From NCBI GenBank assembly GCA_016933695.1, contig JAFGAL010000022.1, forward strand, positions 1 to 36,564: 36,564 nucleotides of DNA, given 5' to 3'. Each line of letters starts with the position of its first letter. Position 1 is the stretch's first letter. The notes under the pieces were generated by a model. The model did not search any database and was not told where the DNA came from. It saw only the letters and a list, made by a program, of their open reading frames with translations. This stretch comes from Candidatus Zixiibacteriota bacterium. GTDB taxonomy: Bacteria > Zixibacteria > MSB-5A5 > GN15 > PGXB01. Both the position numbers and the translations under genes were made by a program. Shown piece after piece: positions 15,528-25,072 of the stretch.

Positions 15528-17795
15528 ATGAACCTGATTCAGATACTCGAATCGTTCCGCACCGATCCCGTCATCTCCCGCAATATCGCCCACTGGGCGG
15601 AGATTCCCCCCCGGGCCGGTGAGTACGAAGACTATCCGGAATTTCTCGACGCCAAACTGGTGCGGGCGTTTTCGTCGCGCGGGATCACGCGACTCTACTC
15701 GCATCAGCGGGCCGCGGTCGAGGCGATTCATGAGGGCCGCGATACGGTGATTGTCACGCCGACGGCGTCGGGAAAAACACTGTGTTATAACCTGCCGGTG
15801 ATCGACGCCATCATGAAAAACAAATCGACCCGCGCGCTGTATCTTTTTCCCACCAAGGCGCTTTCGCAGGATCAACTGGCGGAGCTGATGGAATTGATCA
15901 ACGATCTCGATGTCGATATCAAGACCTACACGTTCGACGGCGACACCCCGCAGACGGCGCGTCGACTGATCCGTTCCGCCGGGCATATCGTGGTGACCAA
16001 TCCCGACATGTTGCACGCGGGCATTCTACCGCATCACACCAAATGGATCAAACTGTTCGAGAATTTGCAGTATATCGTTATCGATGAGATTCATCACTAT
16101 CGCGGGATTTTCGGATCGCATCTGGCCAATGTCATCCGTCGTCTGCAGCGCATCTGCCGCTTTTACGGTTCCGATCCGGTTTTTATCACCTGTTCGGCGA
16201 CCATTGCCAATCCGGATGAGCTTTCCGAGAAAATCACCGGCAAGAAACCGGTACTGGTCGACAACAACGGTGCACCCTCGGGAGAAAAGCATTTTATCGT
16301 GTACAATCCGCCGATTATCAATCCGCAACTGGGGATACGCAAGTCGGCGTTGAATGAATCATTGATGCTGGCCAAACGGTTTATCGGCGAACGTATCCAG
16401 ACCATCATTTTCGCCCATTACCGACTGCAGGTGGAAGTGCTGTTGTCGTATTTGCGGGAGTCGTTCAAGGAGCCGTTCGGGAAAAATATCAGCGTAGCCG
16501 GGTATCGCGGCGGCTATCTGCCCAATCAGCGTCGGGAGATCGAACAGGGCCTGCGTCGCGGAGAGATTATCGGAGTGGTGTCCACCAATGCCCTGGAACT
16601 GGGGATCGATATCGGGGCGCTGGACGTGTCGATCATCTGCGGATACCCCGGCTCCATCGCGTCGACCTGGCAACAGGCCGGGCGTGCGGGACGGCGGTCC
16701 GGGACGTCGGTGACGATTTTTGTCGCCAATAGTTCGGCGATCAACCAGTTTCTGGCCAAAGACCCGGCGTACATCCTCAAGCGCACGCCGGAAATGGGCA
16801 TTGTCGATCCCGACAACCTGATTATCAGCACCAATCATATCAAGTGCGCCAGTTTCGAGCTTCCCATGCAGGACGGCGAGAACTTCCGTCGCGACGGCAC
16901 CGGCGAAATTCTCGACTACCTGGAAAGCCAGCACGTGCTTCGTCACGCCGGGCACAAGTATCACTGGTCGTCGGAAATCTACCCCGCCCAGCAGGTGTCA
17001 CTGCGGTCGGCATCGCCGGACAATTTCGTCATTCTCAACCGTTCCGACAACAACCGCGTGATCGGCGAGGTCGATTATTACTCCGCGCCGATTTTCCTGC
17101 ACCCGGAGGCGATTTATTTGCACGATGCCAACCAGTACCAGGTCACCGAACTGGACTGGGAGGGCAAGAAGGCGTATGTCAAGGAATCCGAAGTCGACTA
17201 CTACACCGACGCCGAAACCAAAACCGATTTGAAGGTGCTCGGCACCGCCGAGGAAAAACAGGTGCACGACTGCGCGCTGGCCTGGGGCGAAGTGACGGTG
17301 ACAGCGGTGACGGTGCTGTTCAAGAAAATCAAATTCCACACGCACGAGAACGTCGGTTCCGGCAAACTGACCCTTCCCGAGCTGGAACTGCACACCAACG
17401 CGTTCTGGTACATGTTCCCCGGCGATATCCGGTACAAATGCCATCTCGAAGGCGAGCAGTTCGGCGGCGCCTTGCGCGGGCTGGCCAATATTCTCGGCAA
17501 GATTGCCCCGCTGTGGGTGATGTGCGACCCGCGCGATCTGCGCTCGATCTCACAGGTGCGCGCACCGTTCAGCGAACTGCCGACCATTTATATCTATGAA
17601 AACATCCCCGAAGGGGTCGGGTACTCCCAGAAGATTTTCACGATCGCGCCCGATTTGTTCCGCGCCTGCCTGGAGCAGTTGCAGAGCTGCCCGTGCCCGG
17701 GCGGATGTCCGTCGTGTGTCGGCCCGGAGATGGAGGTCGGCACGTCGGGCAAATCCGGCACGGTGGGTCTGTTGCGGTACATGCTGGGGGACTAG
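15528..17795 (+). CDS. MrfA/YprA-like SF2 helicase with C-terminal cysteine (MZB/DUF1998-type) domain
   Basis: 755 residues from the ATG at 15528, chosen because it lies just after the upstream stop (an in-frame ATG at 15480 would overlap that gene by 43 bases). ATP-dependent DNA helicase: TPTASGKT (77-84), DEIH (186-189), SAT (223-225), then helicase domain 2 with TNALELGIDIGALDVSI and QQAGRAGRR. The C-terminal part ends with C721-x-C723-x3-C727-x-x-C730 (CPCPGGCPSC), the four-cysteine site of this family. Bacillus MrfA, of this architecture, acts in repair of mitomycin C lesions together with the exonuclease MrfB. No MrfB-like exonuclease is seen here; the neighbours are instead the pseudo-archaemetzincin and the small cysteine protein. 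Confidence 0.93.
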   Translation: MNLIQILESFRTDPVISRNIAHWAEIPPRAGEYEDYPEFLDAKLVRAFSSRGITRLYSHQRAAVEAIHEGRDTVIVTPTASGKTLCYNLPVIDAIMKNKSTRALYLFPTKALSQDQLAELMELINDLDVDIKTYTFDGDTPQTARRLIRSAGHIVVTNPDMLHAGILPHHTKWIKLFENLQYIVIDEIHHYRGIFGSHLANVIRRLQRICRFYGSDPVFITCSATIANPDELSEKITGKKPVLVDNNGAPSGEKHFIVYNPPIINPQLGIRKSALNESLMLAKRFIGERIQTIIFAHYRLQVEVLLSYLRESFKEPFGKNISVAGYRGGYLPNQRREIEQGLRRGEIIGVVSTNALELGIDIGALDVSIICGYPGSIASTWQQAGRAGRRSGTSVTIFVANSSAINQFLAKDPAYILKRTPEMGIVDPDNLIISTNHIKCASFELPMQDGENFRRDGTGEILDYLESQHVLRHAGHKYHWSSEIYPAQQVSLRSASPDNFVILNRSDNNRVIGEVDYYSAPIFLHPEAIYLHDANQYQVTELDWEGKKAYVKESEVDYYTDAETKTDLKVLGTAEEKQVHDCALAWGEVTVTAVTVLFKKIKFHTHENVGSGKLTLPELELHTNAFWYMFPGDIRYKCHLEGEQFGGALRGLANILGKIAPLWVMCDPRDLRSISQVRAPFSELPTIYIYENIPEGVGYSQKIFTIAPDLFRACLEQLQSCPCPGGCPSCVGPEMEVGTSGKSGTVGLLRYMLGD

Positions 17796-17816
17796 GCCGC
17801 ACTCCGACAAACATTC

Positions 17817-17845
17817 TTGACAAAATCGACTGTTAAACGTATCTT
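17817..17845 (+). promoter_or_regulatory. Sigma-70 promoter of the dockerin protein gene
   Basis: TTGACA (17817-17822), 17-bp spacer, TATCTT (17840-17845). It predicts a leader of about 108 bases ending in the strong ribosome-binding site GGAGG at 17952-17956. Confidence 0.75.
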
Positions 17846-17960
17846 TCAATAGTTCATCAGGAACAGGGCTCGTGATACATCTTGTGTGAGGACAAAATCC
17901 GACATCCTGGATTAAGAGAAATCGGCTTTACTTGCCATAAAAATAACACAGGAGGATGAC

Positions 17961-19442
17961 ATGTCATTCATCGCCCGTTCCCGCAAACCAGCGTATATAC
18001 TCGCGATCGGATTGCTTCTCGCCATTGTGCTTACCTTTCCGATTCAGGCCCAGGATGATCCCAATCGGGGTGATCTCAATCTCAATGGGATACCGTTCGA
18101 ACTGGCCGATGCCCAATTGTACGCCAGTTATTTCGAATACGGCCTGGCCGTGTTCACGATCAATATTGAGGCGCAAATCGCCGCCAGCGATGTCAACATG
18201 GACGGCATCGTCCTGACGGTGGCGGATTATATTTATTTATTGCGAATTATCCAGGGAGAGGCCGATCCCGAGTCTCCCCCGCTTGATACGCTAAACGGTT
18301 TATTGATCGACAATATCGGCGACTCCGGGCTGATGATCAGCACCTGGTTCGAGGATGATGTCGCCGCGCTGGTGCTGGAGTACGATATTCCCAGTTTCGT
18401 GCCGGTGGAGGTGACGGCACTGACGGCGGCAGAGGGCATGGAGCTTCAGTACGAGTACAACGATCCGATTTTGCACATATCACTGGTCGGCGGTCTGACC
18501 GGGGCCTTGCCGGCATCGTACGTGCCCGTTCTGCAGGTCACCTTCGCCGGGAATATTGCCGTCCTGAACTCCGCAATGGCCACCGGGTATCTCGGACAGC
18601 CGGTGCATATGTCCTACGGCGACGACGTCCTGCTTGGTGATCTTAATCTCAACGAAGTGCCCTATGAAATCGCAGATGCGGTGTTGTTCAGCAACTATTT
18701 GGTTTATGGTGAATCGGTCCTCACCATCAATCCGCCAGTGCAAATTCTCGCCAGCGATGTCAACCAGGACGGGATTGTGCTGACAATCGAGGATTTCGAG
18801 TATCTTCTGAAAGTCATACAGGGCGAAATCGTTCCGGGCGATCCGGTGGGTGCGCCGGAAGACGGCAACCTGGCATCGATCAAGTCCGAAGGCATCATTA
18901 CCGTTGCCGCCGATCTGGATTCTCCGGCGAGTGCGCTGTGGTTGGTGTACTATTCGCCCGATCCGGGAACGCTGTCGGTCGCACCGCTTGAGATCATCTC
19001 CGGCATGATGACCGGTTTTGAGATAATCGATGATACGCTGCGGATACTGGTGTATGATATGGACGGCATTTCCACAATCGACGACGGACTCAATGATCTG
19101 CTGAACATTTTCTATGACGGAACGCGCCCGGAATTTATCAGGGCGGAAGCCGCGGGTGAGGAGGCCCAGCGGATTGAGCTGAATTCGATTATCTGCAATA
19201 CCATCATGTGTGATCCCAACCAGGACGGCAATCTCGATCTTCTGGATGTCTTGTATTTCATTGACTTCCTTTATCTCTGGGTGGATCCGCCGGAGTTTAC
19301 TCGCAATATCGATTGCAATTGCGACTGCCAGCCCAATTTACTCGATATTCTGGCCCTGATCGACTACCTATACGGCACCCATGCACCGCTGTGCACCTGC
19401 CAGGAGTCGATGTTTAACTGCCCGGTCTGGTACTCGTTTTAA
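17961..19442 (+). CDS. Secreted protein with three dockerin modules and cohesin-like modules
   Basis: 493 residues with signal peptide (cleavage near AQA/Q, about residue 30). Dockerin 1 spans about 36-100, with calcium loops DLNLNGIPFELAD and DVNMDGIVLTVAD. Dockerin 2 spans about 226-289, with DLNLNEVPYEIAD and DVNQDGIVLTIED, and is a clear internal duplicate of the first. A divergent third, about 417-472, is cysteine-rich (CDPNQDGNLDLLD, then NCDCQPNLLDILALIDYLYG). Between them lie two beta-rich segments (about 110-205 and 303-400) that look like degenerate cohesin-type sandwiches, containing GLMISTWFEDDVAALVLEYD and GIITVAADLDSPASALWLVY. It is probably extracellular or cell-surface; ligand unknown. 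There is no type IX sorting domain at its C-terminus. It is monocistronic, with its own promoter and terminator. Confidence 0.85.
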   Translation: MSFIARSRKPAYILAIGLLLAIVLTFPIQAQDDPNRGDLNLNGIPFELADAQLYASYFEYGLAVFTINIEAQIAASDVNMDGIVLTVADYIYLLRIIQGEADPESPPLDTLNGLLIDNIGDSGLMISTWFEDDVAALVLEYDIPSFVPVEVTALTAAEGMELQYEYNDPILHISLVGGLTGALPASYVPVLQVTFAGNIAVLNSAMATGYLGQPVHMSYGDDVLLGDLNLNEVPYEIADAVLFSNYLVYGESVLTINPPVQILASDVNQDGIVLTIEDFEYLLKVIQGEIVPGDPVGAPEDGNLASIKSEGIITVAADLDSPASALWLVYYSPDPGTLSVAPLEIISGMMTGFEIIDDTLRILVYDMDGISTIDDGLNDLLNIFYDGTRPEFIRAEAAGEEAQRIELNSIICNTIMCDPNQDGNLDLLDVLYFIDFLYLWVDPPEFTRNIDCNCDCQPNLLDILALIDYLYGTHAPLCTCQESMFNCPVWYSF

Positions 19443-19472
19443 TACTTTTGACCATCAACGTCGTAGATACAC

Positions 19473-19500
19473 GGCCCGCCTTACACGGCGGGCCTTTTTT
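19473..19500 (+). terminator. Intrinsic terminator after the dockerin protein gene
   Basis: GGCCCGCC (19473-19480), 6-base loop, GGCGGGCC (19487-19494), six T. Confidence 0.93.
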
Positions 19501-19600
19501 GTGGTGTGCGATTTCGTTAATTATGCAGATAAGTGAATCCGAAAAGTAATATTCCCGTATAGAAAGACAGGATAACATATTTAAGCGCCGGGAGGATAAC

Positions 19601-20551
19601 ATGAAATGGCAGATAGCCAAAATTATAAGTGCTCTGGTCGTTATTCTGTCTCTGGTGGCAATGCCGCTGGCGGAAGTCCAGGCCAAAATCGAAGAAGTCG
19701 TGGAAAAATCGTTTGAGGTGTCGTCGGGCGGGATGCTCCTGGTCGATTCCGAACGCGGCTCGATTGATATCGGTACCCATGACAAAAACACCGTTGACAT
19801 TGAAGTCGTGTTCAAGGTTAAAACCGGTCGCGAGGAATACGCCCGTGAATTGATCGATGATTTCGCTCTCGAATTCGAAAACACCAGCAAATCGGTTGAA
19901 ATTTACGGAGATTTTCATGGCGAACAGGGATGGTTCGGAACCCGCAACAATAAATTACAGGTGGAATTCCACATTCTTGTCCCGAGAGAATTCAATCTGG
20001 ATCTGAAAACCAGCGGCGGCAGTATTCATGTCGACGATCTGAAAGGCGAAGTCGACGCGCGCACGTCGGGCGGCAGTCTCGGTTTTAACAATATCGAGGG
20101 CCCGGTGACAGGACGCACGTCCGGCGGAAGTATCTCGCTGAAAAGTTGCACCGGCGAGGCCAATATCAAGACATCCGGCGGAAGTATCAGTATCGGACGG
20201 GTCGACGGGGATGTCGACGCCCATACATCGGGCGGTTCGATCCATGTCGACGAGGTTCGCGGCGTGATCGATGCATCGACCTCCGGCGGCAGTGTGACCG
20301 CGTACATCACCGAACAGCCGAAAAGCGATTGCCGGCTGACCACGTCGGGCGGATCGGTCAATGTCTTTCTCGATCCCAAAATCAATGTCGATATCGATGC
20401 CAAGACCAGCGCCGGATCGGTGCATTCCGATTTCGATGTTGCGGGTCGGGACAGAAAGAATCGGTCGTCATTGCGCGGCGAGATCAACGACGGCGGGCCG
20501 GAGTTGTATCTGCGCACATCGGGTGGCGGGATTTATATAAATGAAATATAA
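19601..20551 (+). CDS. Exported DUF4097-like beta-repeat protein with TSGGS repeats
   Basis: 316 residues with a signal peptide cleaved near VQA (about residue 28). The N-terminal half (about 30-130) has the form SFEVSSGGMLLVDSERGSIDIGTHDKNTVDIEVV, typical of the DUF4097 adhesin-like family. The C-terminal half is nine turns of a repeat of roughly 17-25 residues, centred on [KRHST]-TSGGS-[IVL], with two degenerate turns (TSAGS and TSGGG). Such repeats form a beta-helix with stacked Thr/Ser and glycine turns. The function of the family is poorly defined; it is often found near sigma/anti-sigma genes. GGGAGG precedes the ATG. A shared terminator separates it from convergent oadB. Confidence 0.85.
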   Translation: MKWQIAKIISALVVILSLVAMPLAEVQAKIEEVVEKSFEVSSGGMLLVDSERGSIDIGTHDKNTVDIEVVFKVKTGREEYARELIDDFALEFENTSKSVEIYGDFHGEQGWFGTRNNKLQVEFHILVPREFNLDLKTSGGSIHVDDLKGEVDARTSGGSLGFNNIEGPVTGRTSGGSISLKSCTGEANIKTSGGSISIGRVDGDVDAHTSGGSIHVDEVRGVIDASTSGGSVTAYITEQPKSDCRLTTSGGSVNVFLDPKINVDIDAKTSAGSVHSDFDVAGRDRKNRSSLRGEINDGGPELYLRTSGGGIYINEI

Positions 20552-20606
20552 AAGAGACTGTTACGCACTGATGACATATGATTTCCTCCTGGGGTAGATG
20601 AAATAC

Positions 20607-20637
20607 AAAAGCCGGTGCACGGGGGCACCGGCTTTTT
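20607..20637. terminator. Bidirectional terminator between the TSGGS protein gene and oadB
   Basis: GCCGGTGC (20611-20618), 6-base loop, GCACCGGC (20625-20632), flanked by AAAA on the left and TTTTT on the right, so it can end both convergent transcripts. Confidence 0.9.
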
Positions 20638-20661
20638 GTTTGTACTATAGAGAATTCGTCA

Positions 20662-21789
20662 TTACAAGAGAAGCGTCAGAAACACCCCGGCGGCCACCGC
20701 CGAACCGATCACGCCGGCCACGTTCGGTCCCATCGCCGGCATCAGCGGATTGACCCGGCCTTCGGTTTCCTTCGACACGAACTGTTGCACCACCCGCGCC
20801 GCCATCGGCACCGCCGAAACGCCTGCCGCACCGATACACGGATTGACCCGTTTGCCTTCCGGCAGGAACAGGTTCAGCAGTTTGGCGAACAGGATACCGC
20901 CCGCGGTACTGAATGAAAACGCCACCGCACCCAGCACTAGAATCATCAAGGTCTGCGGACGCAGAAAACTGGCGCCGTCCATGGTCGCGCCGACCACCAG
21001 TCCGAGAAACATACTGACAATATCGACCAACGCCCCGCCGGCGGTGCGCCGGAGCCGTTCGGTCGCGGTGACTTCACGGAGCAGATTGCCGAACATCAGC
21101 ATCCCGATGAGCGGCGCACTCGACGGCACACCCAGTGACGCGATAATACCGCAGACAATGGGAAACAAGAGCACGGCGGTTTTCGACACCGGTTTGGCTT
21201 GCGGCATGTCGATTGCACGTTCCTTGTGCGTGGTCAGCATGCGTAGTATAGGCGGCTGGATAATCGGCACCAGTGCCATGTAGCTGTAGGCCGCCACCGC
21301 AATCGGCCCGAGCAGGTGCGGTGCCAATTGACTTGCCAGAAAGATCGAGGTCGGCCCGTCGGCTCCGCCGATAATGCCGATCGAGGCCGCTTCTTTAGGT
21401 GTAAATCCCAGAATATAGGCCGCGCACAACGCCGCCACGATAATGCCCAACTGCGCCGCCGCTCCCAGTAAGAACGTAATCGGCCGTCCCAGAAGCGGAC
21501 GAAAATCGATCAGCGCGCCGATACCGAGAAAGACAATCGGCGGCAAAAGTTCGGTTTTCACACCGGCGTCATAGATCAGGGCAATGATGCCGTTGCCGTG
21601 AGCGTCCATTTCCGCCAGAGGGAGATTGGCCAGCAGGGTTCCGAAGCCGATCGGGATCAGCAAGAGCGGTTCGAAGTTCTTTTTGACGGCAAGATAAATC
21701 AAGATACCCGCCACCGCGAACATCACCCAGTTGCTCCATTGCAGACCGGCAAATCCGGAATGTTCCAAGAGTTTTATTGCCGTATCCAT
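20662..21789 (-). CDS. oadB: Sodium-pumping decarboxylase beta subunit (OadB/MmdB type)
   Basis: Membrane subunit that decarboxylates carboxybiotin and exports sodium ions. It has 375 residues, the family norm. Signature blocks are GGADGPTSIF at 141-150, with D144 aligning to the essential aspartate of the first sodium site, and NPCIGAAGVSAVPMAARV with VNPLMPAMGPNVAGVIGSAVAAG near the C-terminus. Many hydrophobic segments span the sequence. It follows oadA by 11 bp and is the last gene of oadGAB. The substrate (oxaloacetate versus methylmalonyl-CoA) is decided by the alpha subunit; the carboxyltransferase neighbour and malic enzyme favour oxaloacetate. Confidence 0.96.
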   Translation of the reverse strand: MDTAIKLLEHSGFAGLQWSNWVMFAVAGILIYLAVKKNFEPLLLIPIGFGTLLANLPLAEMDAHGNGIIALIYDAGVKTELLPPIVFLGIGALIDFRPLLGRPITFLLGAAAQLGIIVAALCAAYILGFTPKEAASIGIIGGADGPTSIFLASQLAPHLLGPIAVAAYSYMALVPIIQPPILRMLTTHKERAIDMPQAKPVSKTAVLLFPIVCGIIASLGVPSSAPLIGMLMFGNLLREVTATERLRRTAGGALVDIVSMFLGLVVGATMDGASFLRPQTLMILVLGAVAFSFSTAGGILFAKLLNLFLPEGKRVNPCIGAAGVSAVPMAARVVQQFVSKETEGRVNPLMPAMGPNVAGVIGSAVAAGVFLTLLL

Positions 21790-21800
21790 ACCCTCACTCC

Positions 21801-23659
<1,859 letters not shown>

Positions 23660-23663
<4 letters not shown>

Positions 23664-23872
23664 TTTACCTCCTCCACTTTGGTTACGGTCGTTCCGGGGT
23701 ACAGTCTTTGTGCGGCGGAAACGATGGCCGCCACGATTGCGGAGTCAGTGACCTGAACCGGGACCGGGAACAGGGCCAGAATCAGGCGCATGACCAACGC
23801 CAGCAATGACAGCAGAAGAAAGACTGAGATTAACGCTGAAACGCAGATCGTCAATAGACCCAGGGGTTCCAT
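23660..23872 (-). CDS. oadG: Sodium-pumping decarboxylase gamma subunit (OadG-like)
   Basis: 70 residues from the ATG at 23872 (MEPLGLLTICVSALISV...), chosen because GGGAG lies 7 bases upstream; the frame extends further but without a better site. One N-terminal membrane helix (about 4-34) is followed by a short soluble tail with TDSAIVAAIVSAAQRLYPGTTVTKVEEVK. OadG proteins anchor the alpha subunit to OadB. Sequence similarity is weak, as usual for this family; the call rests on topology, size and its place directly before oadA with a 4-base overlap. Confidence 0.85.
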
Positions 23873-23982
23873 GCTACAACTCCCGTAGATGCAGTTATAT
23901 GTGCATTCCCCATCCCTCCGAGCGAAAACAAGGAACAAGGATATATTTAGTACTCGTTTGTGAATCCCTGATGCTGAAGGGT

Positions 23983-24011
23983 AAAATAAGACGGGCGCGA
24001 CACCCTGTCAA
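23983..24011 (-). promoter_or_regulatory. Sigma-70 promoter of oadGAB
   Basis: Minus strand TTGACA (24011-24006), 17-bp spacer, TATTTT (23988-23983), one base beyond the birA stop. The leader is about 100 bases. oadGAB can thus be expressed independently of birA. Confidence 0.65.
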
Positions 24012-24012
24012 T

Positions 24013-24948
24013 TCAATTCTTGAGAATCAGACGCCCCGAACTGACGGGCGCGGAATGATGTTCGAGATACAATTCCAGATTATCGCCGATGCGCAGGACT
24101 TTCCCGGCCACCATCTCCTCCGGTTCGGCATCGACTTTGTCGACCCGAACACTCGCCATTTTTCCGATAATGACGGACCGTTCGCGATATATCCGCAACA
24201 GCTCGGCATATCCTCCATCGCAATATCGTCGATAGGCGGCATCCAACTCGGCGGCCAACTCATAAAACACCCGATCCAATCGGCAGGCTTGGTCGGAATC
24301 AGCAAAATCCCGAAGACAGGCGGTGCGCGGAACAAACAGATCGGCCACCGCCTCCGGCGCGGATTCGACATTCATACCGATGCCGACAATCGCGCCATCC
24401 ACCCGCGCCCTCTGCATTTGGCAACTGGCCAGCACGCCGCAGACTTTGGCACCATCGAGCAAAATGTCGTTGACCCATTTTACTCCGGCCCGTCCTGACA
24501 ATCCGGGCACGGTATCCAGCGTTTGCAAGACCGCGGCAACCGCCATAACGATAAATCCCACCCCAACATGGGCCAATTCCTTTTGCGGGGTCATATAGGC
24601 AACCAGGTGGATATTCCCGGGCAGGCTCACCCAGGAGCGGTTTTTAAAACCGTGAAATCCCGTTCCGTAGTCCGCCATGCAGAGGACATGATCGGGAAGC
24701 GGAACCCCCCGCTCGCACAACTCCGATAACGTGTCATACTGCGATCGGGCGGCGTGTGCGGTTGCGAACAGGTAGCGCCACGAACTGTCCGTATGAATCT
24801 CGGCATATGAAAGCTCGGAGGTTGAAAACAGTTTATCGACCAGCGGACGGACGGTTTGGTCGACTTTGACGGAATCAAGCGCCTGCCAGCGATCCACGCC
24901 GGGAAGCAGTCGTTTCACATAGGCGATATTGTCGGTAATTATCTTCAT
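24013..24948 (-). CDS. birA: Biotin-protein ligase, divergent
   Basis: Attaches biotin to carboxylase acceptor lysines. It has 311 residues. The catalytic core has KWVNDILLDGAKVCGVLAS (157-175, with the KWxND motif and the lysine of KxxG) and AIVGIGMNVES. The C-terminal SH3-like part contains MVAGKVLRIGDNLELYL. No DNA-binding helix-turn-helix is present; the N-terminal ~60 residues do not resemble one, so a repressor role is unlikely. The glycine/arginine biotinyl-AMP loop GRGRxGRxW reads GTGFHGFKNRSW (95-106). The neighbour oadA encodes the only biotin acceptor seen in this window. The promoter lies at 24980-25008. Confidence 0.87.
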   Translation of the reverse strand: MKIITDNIAYVKRLLPGVDRWQALDSVKVDQTVRPLVDKLFSTSELSYAEIHTDSSWRYLFATAHAARSQYDTLSELCERGVPLPDHVLCMADYGTGFHGFKNRSWVSLPGNIHLVAYMTPQKELAHVGVGFIVMAVAAVLQTLDTVPGLSGRAGVKWVNDILLDGAKVCGVLASCQMQRARVDGAIVGIGMNVESAPEAVADLFVPRTACLRDFADSDQACRLDRVFYELAAELDAAYRRYCDGGYAELLRIYRERSVIIGKMASVRVDKVDAEPEEMVAGKVLRIGDNLELYLEHHSAPVSSGRLILKN

Positions 24949-24979
24949 TGCCGTCTTATTGCCAATTAATCATTGATAC

Positions 24980-25008
24980 AACATAACATAAAAATGCCCA
25001 GCCGACAA
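24980..25008 (-). promoter_or_regulatory. Possible birA promoter
   Basis: Minus strand TTGTCG (25008-25003), 17-bp spacer, TATGTT (24985-24980), placed between the maeB terminator and birA. The match is weaker than the other promoters here. Confidence 0.45.
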
Positions 25009-25021
25009 TGCGGATGGATAT

Positions 25022-25053
25022 AAAAAAACGGGACGGCGAGATGACCGTCCCGT
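25022..25053 (-). terminator. Intrinsic terminator of maeB
   Basis: Perfect 9-bp stem, ACGGGACGG (25028-25036) pairing with CCGTCCCGT (25045-25053). Read on the minus strand it is followed by seven T. It separates maeB from birA. Confidence 0.93.
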
Positions 25054-25072
25054 TGGGCACCAAAAGGTGTCA

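Noticed and set aside
19988..20540. CRISPR-like periodic repeat
   Set aside because: The period reflects the protein TSGGS repeats; there are no identical direct repeats with unique spacers.
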